From the NCBI GenBank assembly GCA_904420155.1, contig CAJFUH010000081.1:1-6427 (forward strand): a stretch of 6,427 bases of DNA, given 5' to 3'. Positions 1 to 5,480 of this stretch are shown here, one piece after another. The notes beneath the pieces were generated by a model, which saw only the letters and a list, made by a program, of their open reading frames with translations, did not search any database and was not told the DNA's origin. Each line of letters starts with the position of its first letter. The stretch's first letter is position 1. The DNA is from an uncultured Clostridia bacterium (GTDB lineage Bacteria; Bacillota; Clostridia; Oscillospirales; Acutalibacteraceae). The position numbers and the translations under genes were made by a program.

Positions 1-350
1 AATGTTAAGCGAAGTTTATTGCCAGTTTAAACTTTCTGTGGCTAGTGTTTCCATTGGGGAGCTTCTTTAACCGGAAATTCATCGGGATAACGGCGCAAAA
101 AAGGGGATAAACGGAAACTTCCTAAGAAAATATTTTCCGATTTGCCCCGACTTGAACATTACCGAAATGCTTGCGGAATTGGGAAAAGCAGCCTTTTTAT
201 ATGATATATCGGTAAAAGAGATCTTGTTTGATAGGGTCTTCCCCCTTTTGGTTGCAGTCGGTTTCCCCTTGTGCGCCTTCCTATATTAATAGGGGGAAAA
301 GAATTTTTCTCCCAGGCTGTCGAAAAAGGCAAATTCTTTTGGCAAATTAC
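1..350. other. Gene-poor left edge with a possible decayed coding stretch
   Basis: No gene can be supported here. The plus-strand frame that includes position 71 stays open from 71 to 286 (72 codons, stop at 287-289). It reads plausibly in the middle part, around 145-240, with a mixed composition of D, L, E, K, F and I. It has no good start with a ribosome binding site, a stop sits just before it at 68-70, and I recognise no family. The minus strand also has a moderately open frame across the same bases. The stretch could be the remnant of a decayed gene or chance. A 68-aa ORF starting at 228 runs into the inverted repeats at 364-423 and is not credible. Confidence 0.25.
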
Positions 351-363
351 ATCAGTCCGGAGA

Positions 364-423
364 CCGTGGGGAACCCCTCGCTAGGATTCCCCACGGCCAA
401 ACCGTCCGGCGGACGGTTTGGCC
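364..423. repeat. Two abutting GC-rich inverted repeats
   Basis: The first hairpin pairs CCGTGGGGAA (364-373) with TTCCCCACGG (387-396), a 10-bp perfect stem around a 13-nt loop that can itself form CCT/AGG. The second pairs GGCCAAACCGTCC (395-407) with GGACGGTTTGGCC (411-423), a 13-bp perfect stem around a 3-nt loop. The two stems share the GG at 395-396, so they compete for two bases. No T-run follows, so this is not an ordinary intrinsic terminator. Such clusters in clostridial spacers are often dispersed repeats, but the copy number in this genome cannot be seen from here. Confidence 0.75.
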
Positions 424-456
424 TCCCCTCCTGAGCTTTGGGGATTCTTGAAAATT

Positions 457-547
457 TCGCCCATTTCGATGGGCGAGGAAGGGCTCCGCCCCTCCACCCC
501 GCCGCCTTTTGAAAAAGGCGGGCGAAAACTTTATGTTTTAGTGCGGG
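457..547. repeat. Hairpin cluster ending in an AAAACTTTATGTT motif (copy 1)
   Basis: Three further inverted repeats follow closely: TCGCCCAT (457-464) and ATGGGCGA (469-476) around a TTCG tetraloop; GGGC (481-484) and GCCC (488-491); and CCGCCTTTT (502-510) with AAAAGGCGG (513-521). They are followed by AAAACTTTATGTTTTAGTGC and GGG (525-547). This last motif recurs in altered form at 617-640, so the block looks like one unit of a repeated intergenic element. There is no coding signal. Confidence 0.6.
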
Positions 548-585
548 TAACCTAGCCTCTTTCTGGGGTAGACCCGGAGCGCGAT

Positions 586-640
586 CCGCCCGCCGCAGGC
601 GTGGAAAAGCTTGTGTAAAACTTTTATGTTCCGGCGCGGG
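586..640. repeat. Diverged second copy of the hairpin plus AAAACTTT(T)ATGTT motif
   Basis: A small hairpin, CGCC (591-594) with GGCG (598-601), is followed by AAAACTTTTATGTTCCGGCG and CGGG (617-640). The motif matches copy 1 (525-547) as AAAACTTT(T)ATGTT, three to four variable bases, then GCGGG. The order (hairpin, short A-rich spacer, motif) is the same in both copies. This suggests tandem decay of one repeat family rather than chance. Confidence 0.45.
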
Positions 641-670
641 AGGATCGGCTTCCCTCTTAATAACTCTTCG

Positions 671-702
671 TCTTTTTCTTCACAAGAAAGGGAATGTTTT
701 TT
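671..702 (+). terminator. Weak intrinsic terminator-like hairpin
   Basis: TCTTTTTCTT (671-680) pairs with AAGAAAGGGA (684-693) around a CAC loop, using two G-T wobbles, and six T follow at 697-702. The stem is mostly A-T, so it would be weak. If real, it would stop transcripts coming from the left before the rubredoxin promoter. Confidence 0.3.
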
Positions 703-852
703 GCAAATCAGGCAATCCTATCCATAGAACGGGTTCCAAATAAACGGGGAGACCGTCCTCTTCCTGTTTTGGCAAAAAAGACAAGAGAATTTTAGGGCGG
801 TTTGCGGTAGTTAGCGGATTTGTAGAAGAAGGGCAAAAACCCGGGATTCCTC

Positions 853-881
853 TTGACTTTAGGAAGGAATTCTTCTATCAT
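853..881 (+). promoter_or_regulatory. Sigma-A-like promoter of the rubredoxin-fprA unit
   Basis: TTGACT (853-858) and TATCAT (876-881) are separated by exactly 17 nt, close to the housekeeping consensus. Transcription would start near 887-890, giving a leader of about 50 nt before the rubredoxin start at 941. GGAATT (866-871) and AATTCC (891-896) flank the -10 element as a 6-bp inverted repeat and could mark a regulator site, but this is weak. I see no clear PerR box, although PerR controls related oxygen-reductive genes in Clostridium acetobutylicum. Confidence 0.75.
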
Positions 882-940
882 GGAGTTATAAATTCCGATC
901 AATGCACTCGAGAATAAAAGAAACAAGGGAGTTGAAAACC

Positions 941-1099
941 ATGGAAAAATACGTATGTGATGTTTGTGGTTACGTGTACGACCCCGCTGTTGGCGATCCG
1001 GATAACGGCGTACAGCCCGGCACCGCTTTCGAGGACATCCCCGAAGATTGGGTATGCCCCCTGTGCGGCGTAGGCAAGGATATGTTCAGCAAAGAATAA
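941..1099 (+). CDS. Rubredoxin
   Basis: A 52-aa one-electron carrier of the cytoplasm, holding one iron in four cysteine thiolates. The two metal-binding knuckles are visible: CDVCGY (C6, C9) and CPLCGV (C39, C42). The family core YDPAVGDPDNGV, the PGT and the EDIPEDWVCP stretch lie between them. The length is typical for a single-domain rubredoxin. The start at 941 is chosen over the in-frame ATG at 902 because AAGGGAG (925-931) sits 9 nt upstream, the protein then begins with the usual MxKYVC, and the 902 start has no ribosome binding site and lies only about 14 nt after the predicted transcription start. The next gene is a flavodiiron protein, the classical electron acceptor of rubredoxin. 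Delivering electrons to it is therefore the likely job. A rubredoxin reductase is not in the window. The symbol is left open because rubredoxin gene names vary. Confidence 0.97.
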   Translation: MEKYVCDVCGYVYDPAVGDPDNGVQPGTAFEDIPEDWVCPLCGVGKDMFSKE

Positions 1100-1121
1100 T
1101 CAAACAGCTCGCTTTGGATAA

Positions 1122-1174
1122 CCCGCTCGTCCTTGGAAGGCTTTCTTCCCTGGCAAGCGGGCTTTCCTCTTTTT
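1122..1174 (+). terminator. Hairpin plus T-rich tract between rubredoxin and fprA (possible attenuator)
   Basis: CCCGCT (1122-1127) pairs with AGCGGG (1156-1161). Inside it CC (1131-1132) can pair with GG (1152-1153), and GGAAG (1135-1139) with CTTCC (1145-1149). Together they give an interrupted 13-bp stem. GCTTTCCTCTTTTT follows (1161-1174), an imperfect T-rich tail. It starts 22 nt after the rubredoxin stop and ends about 30 nt before the fprA start. It may stop part of the transcripts, so that the small rubredoxin is made in excess over FprA, or it may stabilise the rubredoxin mRNA end. No clear separate promoter for fprA is visible in the gap. Confidence 0.5.
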
Positions 1175-1204
1175 ACCTGATTTTTTAGAAAAGGGAGAAA
1201 AAAC

Positions 1205-2389
1205 ATGAGCATTGTCAAACTTTCCGATCACGTGTATTCCGTGGGGGTGTTAAATCCCTCTTTGCGCGTATTTGATATTGTCATGGAAGCCAAATACGGC
1301 ACCACCTACAACGCGTACCTGATCACCGGCCAAAAAAACGTGCTGGTGGAAACTGTGCACGCGGAGTTCTTTGACGAATACCTGTACAATGTCCAGTGCC
1401 TGGTGGATCTGCCCAGCATCGATTATATCGTCATGAACCATACCGAACCGGACCATTCCGGCAGCCTTCAGAAACTGTTGGAGCTATGCCCCAACAGCAC
1501 GGTGGTATGCACCGCCGCCGCCCAAAAATACCTCAAGGCCATCGCCAACCGGGATTTCCCCTGCAAGGTGGTCAAACACGGGGACACGCTGGATATCGGC
1601 GGCATGTCCCTGGAATTTGTGGTGGCCCCCCTGCTGCACTGGCCGGATTCTATGATGACCTACCTCCCGGAAGACCGGGTGCTGTTCTCCTGCGACTTCC
1701 TGGGATGCCATTTCTGCGAGCCTTCCATGCTGGATGAAAATATCCGTTACCAGGACGCTTATCTGGGAGAGTTCTCCTATTATTACCAAGGCATTTTCGG
1801 CCCCTTTAAGCCCTATGTCCTCGCCGGCCTGGACAAGATCGAAGGGCTGGACTTGGATGTCGTATGTCCCAGCCACGGCCCCGTTTTAGTGGAAGGCGTC
1901 CGGGAACGCATGGCGGATTACCGCCGCTGGAGCGCCCCGGCGCCCGCCGGCCCCAAAAAGGCGATTGTGTTATACGCCTCCGCTTACCGCTGTACCCAGC
2001 TGATGGCCGAAGCCGCCTGCTCGGCCGTCAACGAGCGGACGGACGTGCAGGCGGAATGCGTGGATATGGTGAAAACGCCCCTTGCCGAAGCCGCAAGCAA
2101 GGCCAATGAAGCCGACGTGCTACTGGTTGGTTCCTGCACCATCAACCGCGACGCCCCCAAAATTGTATGGGATGTGCTTTCCAGCATCGACGCTATCAAT
2201 TCTAAAGGGAAACCCGCGGGCGTATTTGGCTCCTACGGATGGAGCGGCGAGGCTGTCCCCATGATGAAAGACCGCCTTTGCGCCTTGCATTACAAGGTGG
2301 CGGGGGATGGGGTAACCGTCAACTTTATGCCCACCCAGGAGGATTTAAAAGCCATGGGCGACTATGCGGTACAGGTCGCCAGTATGTAG
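1205..2389 (+). CDS. fprA: A-type flavodiiron protein (FprA), O2/NO reductase
   Basis: A 394-aa cytoplasmic flavodiiron protein, the usual length for class A. Members reduce O2 to water, or NO to N2O, with electrons from rubredoxin. Residues 1-245 form the metallo-beta-lactamase-like domain. All diiron ligands are present: H79, E81, D83 and H84 in NHTEPDHSG, H145 in LLHWPDSM, D164 in SCDFLG, and H224 in CPSHGP. Residues about 252-394 form the flavodoxin domain that binds FMN. Its phosphate loop is SAYRCT (259-264), a variant of the more common S/T-x-x-x-S/T-T form, and the GSYGWSGEAV motif (342-351) is typical. The GTTYNAYLI and FGPFKP segments resemble clostridial FprA proteins. AGGGAG (1192-1197) lies 7 nt before the ATG. 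There is no C-terminal rubredoxin or flavin-reductase domain, so the separate rubredoxin upstream should be the partner. O2 versus NO preference cannot be read from the sequence. Confidence 0.95.
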   Translation: MSIVKLSDHVYSVGVLNPSLRVFDIVMEAKYGTTYNAYLITGQKNVLVETVHAEFFDEYLYNVQCLVDLPSIDYIVMNHTEPDHSGSLQKLLELCPNSTVVCTAAAQKYLKAIANRDFPCKVVKHGDTLDIGGMSLEFVVAPLLHWPDSMMTYLPEDRVLFSCDFLGCHFCEPSMLDENIRYQDAYLGEFSYYYQGIFGPFKPYVLAGLDKIEGLDLDVVCPSHGPVLVEGVRERMADYRRWSAPAPAGPKKAIVLYASAYRCTQLMAEAACSAVNERTDVQAECVDMVKTPLAEAASKANEADVLLVGSCTINRDAPKIVWDVLSSIDAINSKGKPAGVFGSYGWSGEAVPMMKDRLCALHYKVAGDGVTVNFMPTQEDLKAMGDYAVQVASM

Positions 2390-2550
2390 CCCTGAAAGGA
2401 GCCGGCTTTCGATGCAATCCGTTTCTTAAAAAGAGCAAGAAAAAGGAGGCATCGCAAATATCAGGGGAATCCGCTACAAGCTTCCTTTGAGAAAGTAAAC
2501 TTATTTCTCCGGCCCCCTTTGAATGAAACTTTTTCCTTTAGCCTCCCTTG
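2390..2550. other. Spacer after fprA without a gene or strong terminator
   Basis: There is no conventional terminator directly after the fprA stop. Only a weak GAAAG/CTTTC hairpin (about 2396-2412) and GAGAAA (2489-2494) with TTTCTC (2504-2509) are present, without T-runs. A strong ribosome-binding-like AAGGAGG at 2443-2449 has no ATG, GTG or TTG at a workable distance, so no small gene is called. Confidence 0.5.
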
Positions 2551-2633
2551 CGCTCACCCCGCTCTGCTTTTCTTTTTCTGGAAATTATTGTTTTTGTTTT
2601 CTTTTTATCGGTGAAAGAAAAACTGGGTGAGCG
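2551..2633. repeat. Long imperfect inverted repeat with a T-rich centre
   Basis: CGCTCACCC (2551-2559) pairs perfectly with GGGTGAGCG (2625-2633). Further in, GCTTTTCTTT (2566-2575) pairs with AAAGAAAAAC (2614-2623) with one mismatch. The centre is very A/T-rich (TTATTGTTTTTGTTTTC). It is the first of a run of inverted repeats that fills this spacer up to about 2938. The shape suggests a small non-autonomous repeat or a structured RNA end. Neither target-site duplication nor a relation to a transposase can be shown here. Confidence 0.5.
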
Positions 2634-2644
2634 GTACAACCCAG

Positions 2645-2694
2645 GTATGACGGCGAGTTGAGCGGGCGGAGCCGCTCATTTTGAGCCGGCATAC
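2645..2694. repeat. Nested GC-rich hairpin
   Basis: The inner perfect stem is TGAGCGG (2659-2665) with CCGCTCA (2672-2678) around a 6-nt loop. The outer arms extend it: CGGC (2651-2654) with GCCG (2685-2688), then GTATG (2645-2649) with CATAC (2690-2694), one mismatch apart. Together they form an imperfect 50-nt hairpin with no T-run after it. A smaller CCGC/GCGG hairpin follows at 2717-2728. Confidence 0.6.
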
Positions 2695-2744
2695 TTCCCG
2701 GGCTCACTTAGAAGACCCGCCGCAGCGGCCTTTGTAAGGGGTTT

Positions 2745-2774
2745 CAAAGGGGGGAGACATGACTCCCCCCTTTG
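2745..2774. repeat. Perfect 12-bp inverted repeat with a 6-nt loop
   Basis: CAAAGGGGGGAG (2745-2756) pairs perfectly with CTCCCCCCTTTG (2763-2774) around ACATGA. CCTTTG (2729-2734) just upstream could pair with CAAAGG instead, so two alternative folds are possible. No T-run follows. Confidence 0.75.
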
Positions 2775-2785
2775 CGCTCTCTTTC

Positions 2786-2815
2786 CGCCCTTTCTCTGGC
2801 GGCAGAGAAAGGGCG
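2786..2815. repeat. Second perfect 12-bp inverted repeat with a 6-nt loop
   Basis: CGCCCTTTCTCT (2786-2797) pairs perfectly with AGAGAAAGGGCG (2804-2815) around GGCGGC. It lies only 11 nt after the previous hairpin and has the same stem and loop sizes but a different sequence. No T-run follows, so a conventional terminator is unlikely. Confidence 0.75.
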
Positions 2816-2896
2816 AGCCCGCGCGGCTTGAGCGCAGTCAAAAATAGGCTTCTTCTGAGAAAAAAGGATGACAGAATAAGTGTAAATATGGATGTA

Positions 2897-2938
2897 AAAG
2901 ACAAAAGGTATCCCTTTGTTGGGATACCTTTTGTCTTT
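2897..2938. terminator. Strong two-way intrinsic terminator
   Basis: AAAGACAAAAGGTATCCC (2897-2914) and GGGATACCTTTTGTCTTT (2921-2938) form a perfect 18-bp stem around TTTGTT. The GC-rich core GGTATCCC/GGGATACC is flanked by an A-rich arm on one side and a T-rich arm on the other, so it can end transcription from either strand. It sits between the convergent fprA and ABC-exporter genes and is the first strong stop for the fprA transcript, about 510 nt past its stop codon. Confidence 0.85.
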
Positions 2939-3000
2939 GTAGAAACGAAACGGTGCGAAGACTTCTATCAATCTTTTCTTGAATTTTTTCATTATTAGAT

Positions 3001-3046
3001 AAAACAATAAAGTTTTCCACGGATTGTGCACAAATCGTGGAAAACT
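3001..3046 (-). terminator. Terminator of the ABC-exporter operon
   Basis: The 36-nt segment 3011-3046 is a near-perfect palindrome centred on GTGCAC (3026-3031), with outer arms AGTTTTCCACG and CGTGGAAAACT, one mismatch (3023/3034) and one wobble (3022/3035). Read on the minus strand it begins 20 nt after the permease stop and is followed by TTATTGTTTT (3010-3001), as expected for an intrinsic terminator. Confidence 0.8.
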
Positions 3047-3065
3047 CTATCGTATCAAATCATAA

Positions 3066-4652
3066 TTAATGGGTTTCCATGTTATGCAGGGTATTCTGGC
3101 AAATCGCATAGATACCAAAAGAAAGCCCGATATTCCACAGGATCACAGGAATGCCCATTACAGCGCCCGGCGTATGGAACACAAAATAGAGCACCACGCC
3201 CACCAAAAGCCCCGGCAAAACCAGAAGAAGGACCAGAAGTATATATAGCACCATGATTAGCCCTTTGTTGGCCATCTGGCCCAATAGGCGCTGGGATAAA
3301 ATATTGCTGGCGGTAAAGAGGCAGCCAAAACTGAAAAACATAAAGATACATACGGCAACCGTAAGCGGGGAGCCCTTGACCAGGATCCCGCCGATTACGA
3401 AAATAATCAGCCCGTCAAGGCCCGGTTTGATAATGCTGGTCAGGCTGGCCCAAATCAGTTTTTTCAAGGGGGAAGCGGGTACCATATAGAGGTATGGTTT
3501 CATAATTTCACGGCCCCATTCCCCTGCCGCATTGAGGAAAAACAGGACGTATACGCCCATACACAGCATAATCATCATAATCAGGTTGGGCGAGAGGTCT
3601 TCCGCGTTCCGCAGCACGAACCCCATGAACAACACGGCGGCCAGCAGGATTAAAGTGGAGACGTTGACAAACAGCAGAGGGGAACGCCGCCGGATCTCAC
3701 GCATCTGTTTGTAAAAGAAAGCGCTGGCGCCCCAGCCGCCTTTTAACCCGGTATCCTTGACCTTGGGGGTACGGGTGCTCACCGTCCCCGCCGCTACCCG
3801 GCCTTCTTTTACCGCCTGGCGCATCGCATAGGTGCTTTCCGTATTTTGCAGGACGTCTTCGTAGTAGTCGGCGTCGCTGCGTAAAAAGAGCAGCAGGCAA
3901 ACCACTGCGCCCACCGCCAAAAGTCCGGCAAACAGCAGGATGCGCGGCATATCCCCCGTAAACAGGGCGAACAGGAAACCTTTCATCCATCCGGCAATCG
4001 GGAAAAACTCCAGCCAGGGGGAAGAGATAGCGGCAAAAAGGGATTCCTGAGAGACCCCGTTCTGATAAATATGCCATCCGATGGCCGCCGCCAGCAGGAC
4101 GATCAGCAGATACAGCACCGTTTTGACCATTTTGATCCGGCGGTCGTTGCCGTTTACATAGCTATAGATCGTCATGGTGGCCATTTGGGTGAGGGGGATG
4201 GTCAAGGCGAAACCGGCCAGCAGTAAAATCCCCTGCCAGACCGGCAGCCCAAACATGCGGATGGCCATCCCCCCGTAAGACAGCAGCAGAAAGGTCAACA
4301 AAAGGGTGGTCCCCGCCTGTTTCAGCAGGCCATAGGTCAGGATTTTTTTAGAGGAGATGGGGGCCACAAACAGCATACTCACATCCGACATGGTAAAAAA
4401 AGTAGTGCCGGAGCGCAGCCCCATCAGCAGGGTAGGAACCAGTACCAGCAGCAAAACGCCCAGGTATATACCTTCCAGGATCCGCATATCCAAAAGCACT
4501 TCTTCCGTGTCCACGCCCACCATGTTGGAGATGCCGGAGGCCAGGATGATAAAAATGACAAATATGTACAAAATCAGTTTTGCCGGATGGTGTAGCAGCT
4601 CCAAAAGGGTATTTTTGAGGCTTTTCCGCAGTACGAAGAAAATCGCGCTCAT
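3066..4652 (-). CDS. ABC-2-type exporter permease
   Basis: A 528-aa integral membrane protein, the membrane part of an ABC exporter with the ATPase gene just upstream. About 12 hydrophobic segments are visible, near residues 24-39, 60-78, 105-128, 139-160, 177-196, 238-257, 328-347, 355-373, 408-425, 428-450, 465-491 and 499-517. A charged loop of about 70 residues (258-325) separates the two halves. Each half holds a similar short motif: LFVAPISSKKILTYGLLK (94-111) and LYMVPASPLKKLIWASL (388-404), which suggests an internal duplication. Length and layout fit the putative ABC exporter permeases of Firmicutes, and there is some likeness to the Ecs-type system. The ATG at 4652 overlaps the ATPase stop by 4 nt (ATGA) and has AGGAGG (4665-4660) 7 nt before it, so translation is probably coupled. 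The cargo is unknown: no substrate, immunity or regulator gene adjoins it. Confidence 0.85.
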   Translation of the reverse strand: MSAIFFVLRKSLKNTLLELLHHPAKLILYIFVIFIILASGISNMVGVDTEEVLLDMRILEGIYLGVLLLVLVPTLLMGLRSGTTFFTMSDVSMLFVAPISSKKILTYGLLKQAGTTLLLTFLLLSYGGMAIRMFGLPVWQGILLLAGFALTIPLTQMATMTIYSYVNGNDRRIKMVKTVLYLLIVLLAAAIGWHIYQNGVSQESLFAAISSPWLEFFPIAGWMKGFLFALFTGDMPRILLFAGLLAVGAVVCLLLFLRSDADYYEDVLQNTESTYAMRQAVKEGRVAAGTVSTRTPKVKDTGLKGGWGASAFFYKQMREIRRRSPLLFVNVSTLILLAAVLFMGFVLRNAEDLSPNLIMMIMLCMGVYVLFFLNAAGEWGREIMKPYLYMVPASPLKKLIWASLTSIIKPGLDGLIIFVIGGILVKGSPLTVAVCIFMFFSFGCLFTASNILSQRLLGQMANKGLIMVLYILLVLLLVLPGLLVGVVLYFVFHTPGAVMGIPVILWNIGLSFGIYAICQNTLHNMETH

Positions 4653-5365
4653 TGCACGCCCTCCTTTTCACCGCTCTCGGTGATGGAGAAAAAGAGCTGT
4701 TCCAGGTTTTCCCCGGTCCGCTCAATCTCCCCACGGGTGCGCTGCGCCGCAATCCGTCCATTCATCATGATGAGGGTTTTGTCCCACAGGTCGTCCACGC
4801 TGTCCAGCATATGGGTGCTAATGAGCACCGCGCATCCCTGCTGCTTGAGCTCCCCAATCATGGTTTTCAGTTCCTTGATGGCGTGGGGGTCCAGTCCGAT
4901 CATGGGCTCGTCAAACATCACCACTTTGGGGGAAGGAAGCAACGCGCAGCAGATGGACAGTTTTTGCTGCATCCCTTTGGAAAGCTCTTTTCCCAGCTTC
5001 TTGGCTTTGTCGCCCAGCTCCATGCGTTCCATAAGCCGCTCCGCCTTTTGCTGCCAGTTTTCCACCCGGTAAGCCCGGCCTACAAATTCCAGGTGCTCTG
5101 AAATTGTCAAAGCGTCGTACGGCGCGGGGATTTCCGGGATGTAACCAAATGCCCGTTTGGCTTCCACGGTTTTATTGGGATATCCGCAAATCAGGACGTC
5201 CCCCCGAAAGCGTAACAGCCCGGCAATGCATTTGATCGCGGTAGATTTTCCCGCGCCGTTGGGGCCTACCATCAAGGTGACCTCCCCGGGATTGGCGTCA
5301 AAAGTCAGATGGTCGTTGGCCAGAACTTTCTGGTACTGTTTGGTGAGATTTTGAACGGATAACAT
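4649..5365 (-). CDS. ABC transporter ATP-binding protein
   Basis: A 238-aa cytoplasmic ATPase that should power the permease encoded next to it. All nucleotide-binding motifs are present: Walker A GPNGAGKST (34-42), signature LSKGMQQK (128-135), Walker B VVMFDEP (148-154) with catalytic E153, D-loop GLDP (157-160) and switch histidine H185 in STH. The Q-loop reads GYIPEIPAPYD (74-84), with E78 where glutamine usually stands. This IPE-P form is known from EcsA-like exporter ATPases. The single domain of about 240 residues and the ABC-2 partner point to an exporter rather than an importer, and there is no binding-protein gene nearby. AGGAGG (5376-5371) lies 5 nt before the ATG. No clear promoter is visible in the 115-nt gap upstream, so it may be transcribed partly from the promoter of the preceding membrane-protein gene. 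Confidence 0.93.
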   Translation of the reverse strand: MLSVQNLTKQYQKVLANDHLTFDANPGEVTLMVGPNGAGKSTAIKCIAGLLRFRGDVLICGYPNKTVEAKRAFGYIPEIPAPYDALTISEHLEFVGRAYRVENWQQKAERLMERMELGDKAKKLGKELSKGMQQKLSICCALLPSPKVVMFDEPMIGLDPHAIKELKTMIGELKQQGCAVLISTHMLDSVDDLWDKTLIMMNGRIAAQRTRGEIERTGENLEQLFFSITESGEKEGVQ

Positions 5366-5438
5366 AAATTCCTCCTGTGGCCCGGCGGATGTATCAACTG
5401 CCCGCAGGCGCCGTTTTTTCTCTTGCTTTTATTGGAAT

Positions 5439-5475
5439 GCCCTTTTTCCAAAAGAAAAGGGCAGCAAACCCTTTT
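5439..5475 (-). terminator. Possible terminator with an alternative pairing partner
   Basis: On the minus strand AAAAGGG (5475-5469) pairs with CCCTTTT (5461-5455) around a 7-nt loop, and CTTTT (5454-5450) follows, as in a weak intrinsic terminator just after the 5481 stop. The same middle arm, extended by one base, can instead pair with AAAAGGGC (5446-5439) further downstream. The two folds exclude each other, so the site could act as a leaky stop or attenuator in front of the ABC operon. The stems have only three or four G-C pairs. Confidence 0.35.
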
Positions 5476-5480
5476 GGGGC

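Noticed and set aside
228..434. 68-aa plus-strand ORF
   Set aside because: It runs through the perfect inverted repeats at 364-423, has no ribosome binding site, and its end is encoded by hairpin arms.
364..640. CRISPR array
   Set aside because: The repeats are inverted hairpins of different sequence, not regularly spaced direct repeats, and no cas gene is present.
853..900. PerR or other peroxide box at the rubredoxin promoter
   Set aside because: Only a partial TTATAA at 886-891 and a spaced GGAATT/AATTCC repeat are seen. Neither matches the PerR consensus.
902..940. 13-residue N-terminal extension of rubredoxin from the ATG at 902
   Set aside because: No ribosome binding site is present and it lies too close to the predicted transcription start. 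The ATG at 941 has AAGGGAG and matches the family N-terminus.
1484..1876. 130-aa minus-strand ORF inside fprA
   Set aside because: It is an antisense shadow of a gene with full family motifs and carries no recognisable domain or ribosome binding site.
2443..2490. AAGGAGG as the start of a small gene
   Set aside because: No ATG, GTG or TTG lies at a suitable distance, and the frame closes at a stop near 2488.
2744..3031. Minus-strand ORFs of 60-95 aa and a plus-strand ORF of 79 aa in the fprA/ABC gap
   Set aside because: They cross several perfect inverted repeats and the strong terminator, so the open frames reflect symmetric sequence rather than coding.
4652..5101. 149-aa and 130-aa plus-strand ORFs opposite the ATPase
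   Set aside because: They are shadows of a clearly coding minus-strand ATPase and have histidine- or serine-rich antisense composition.
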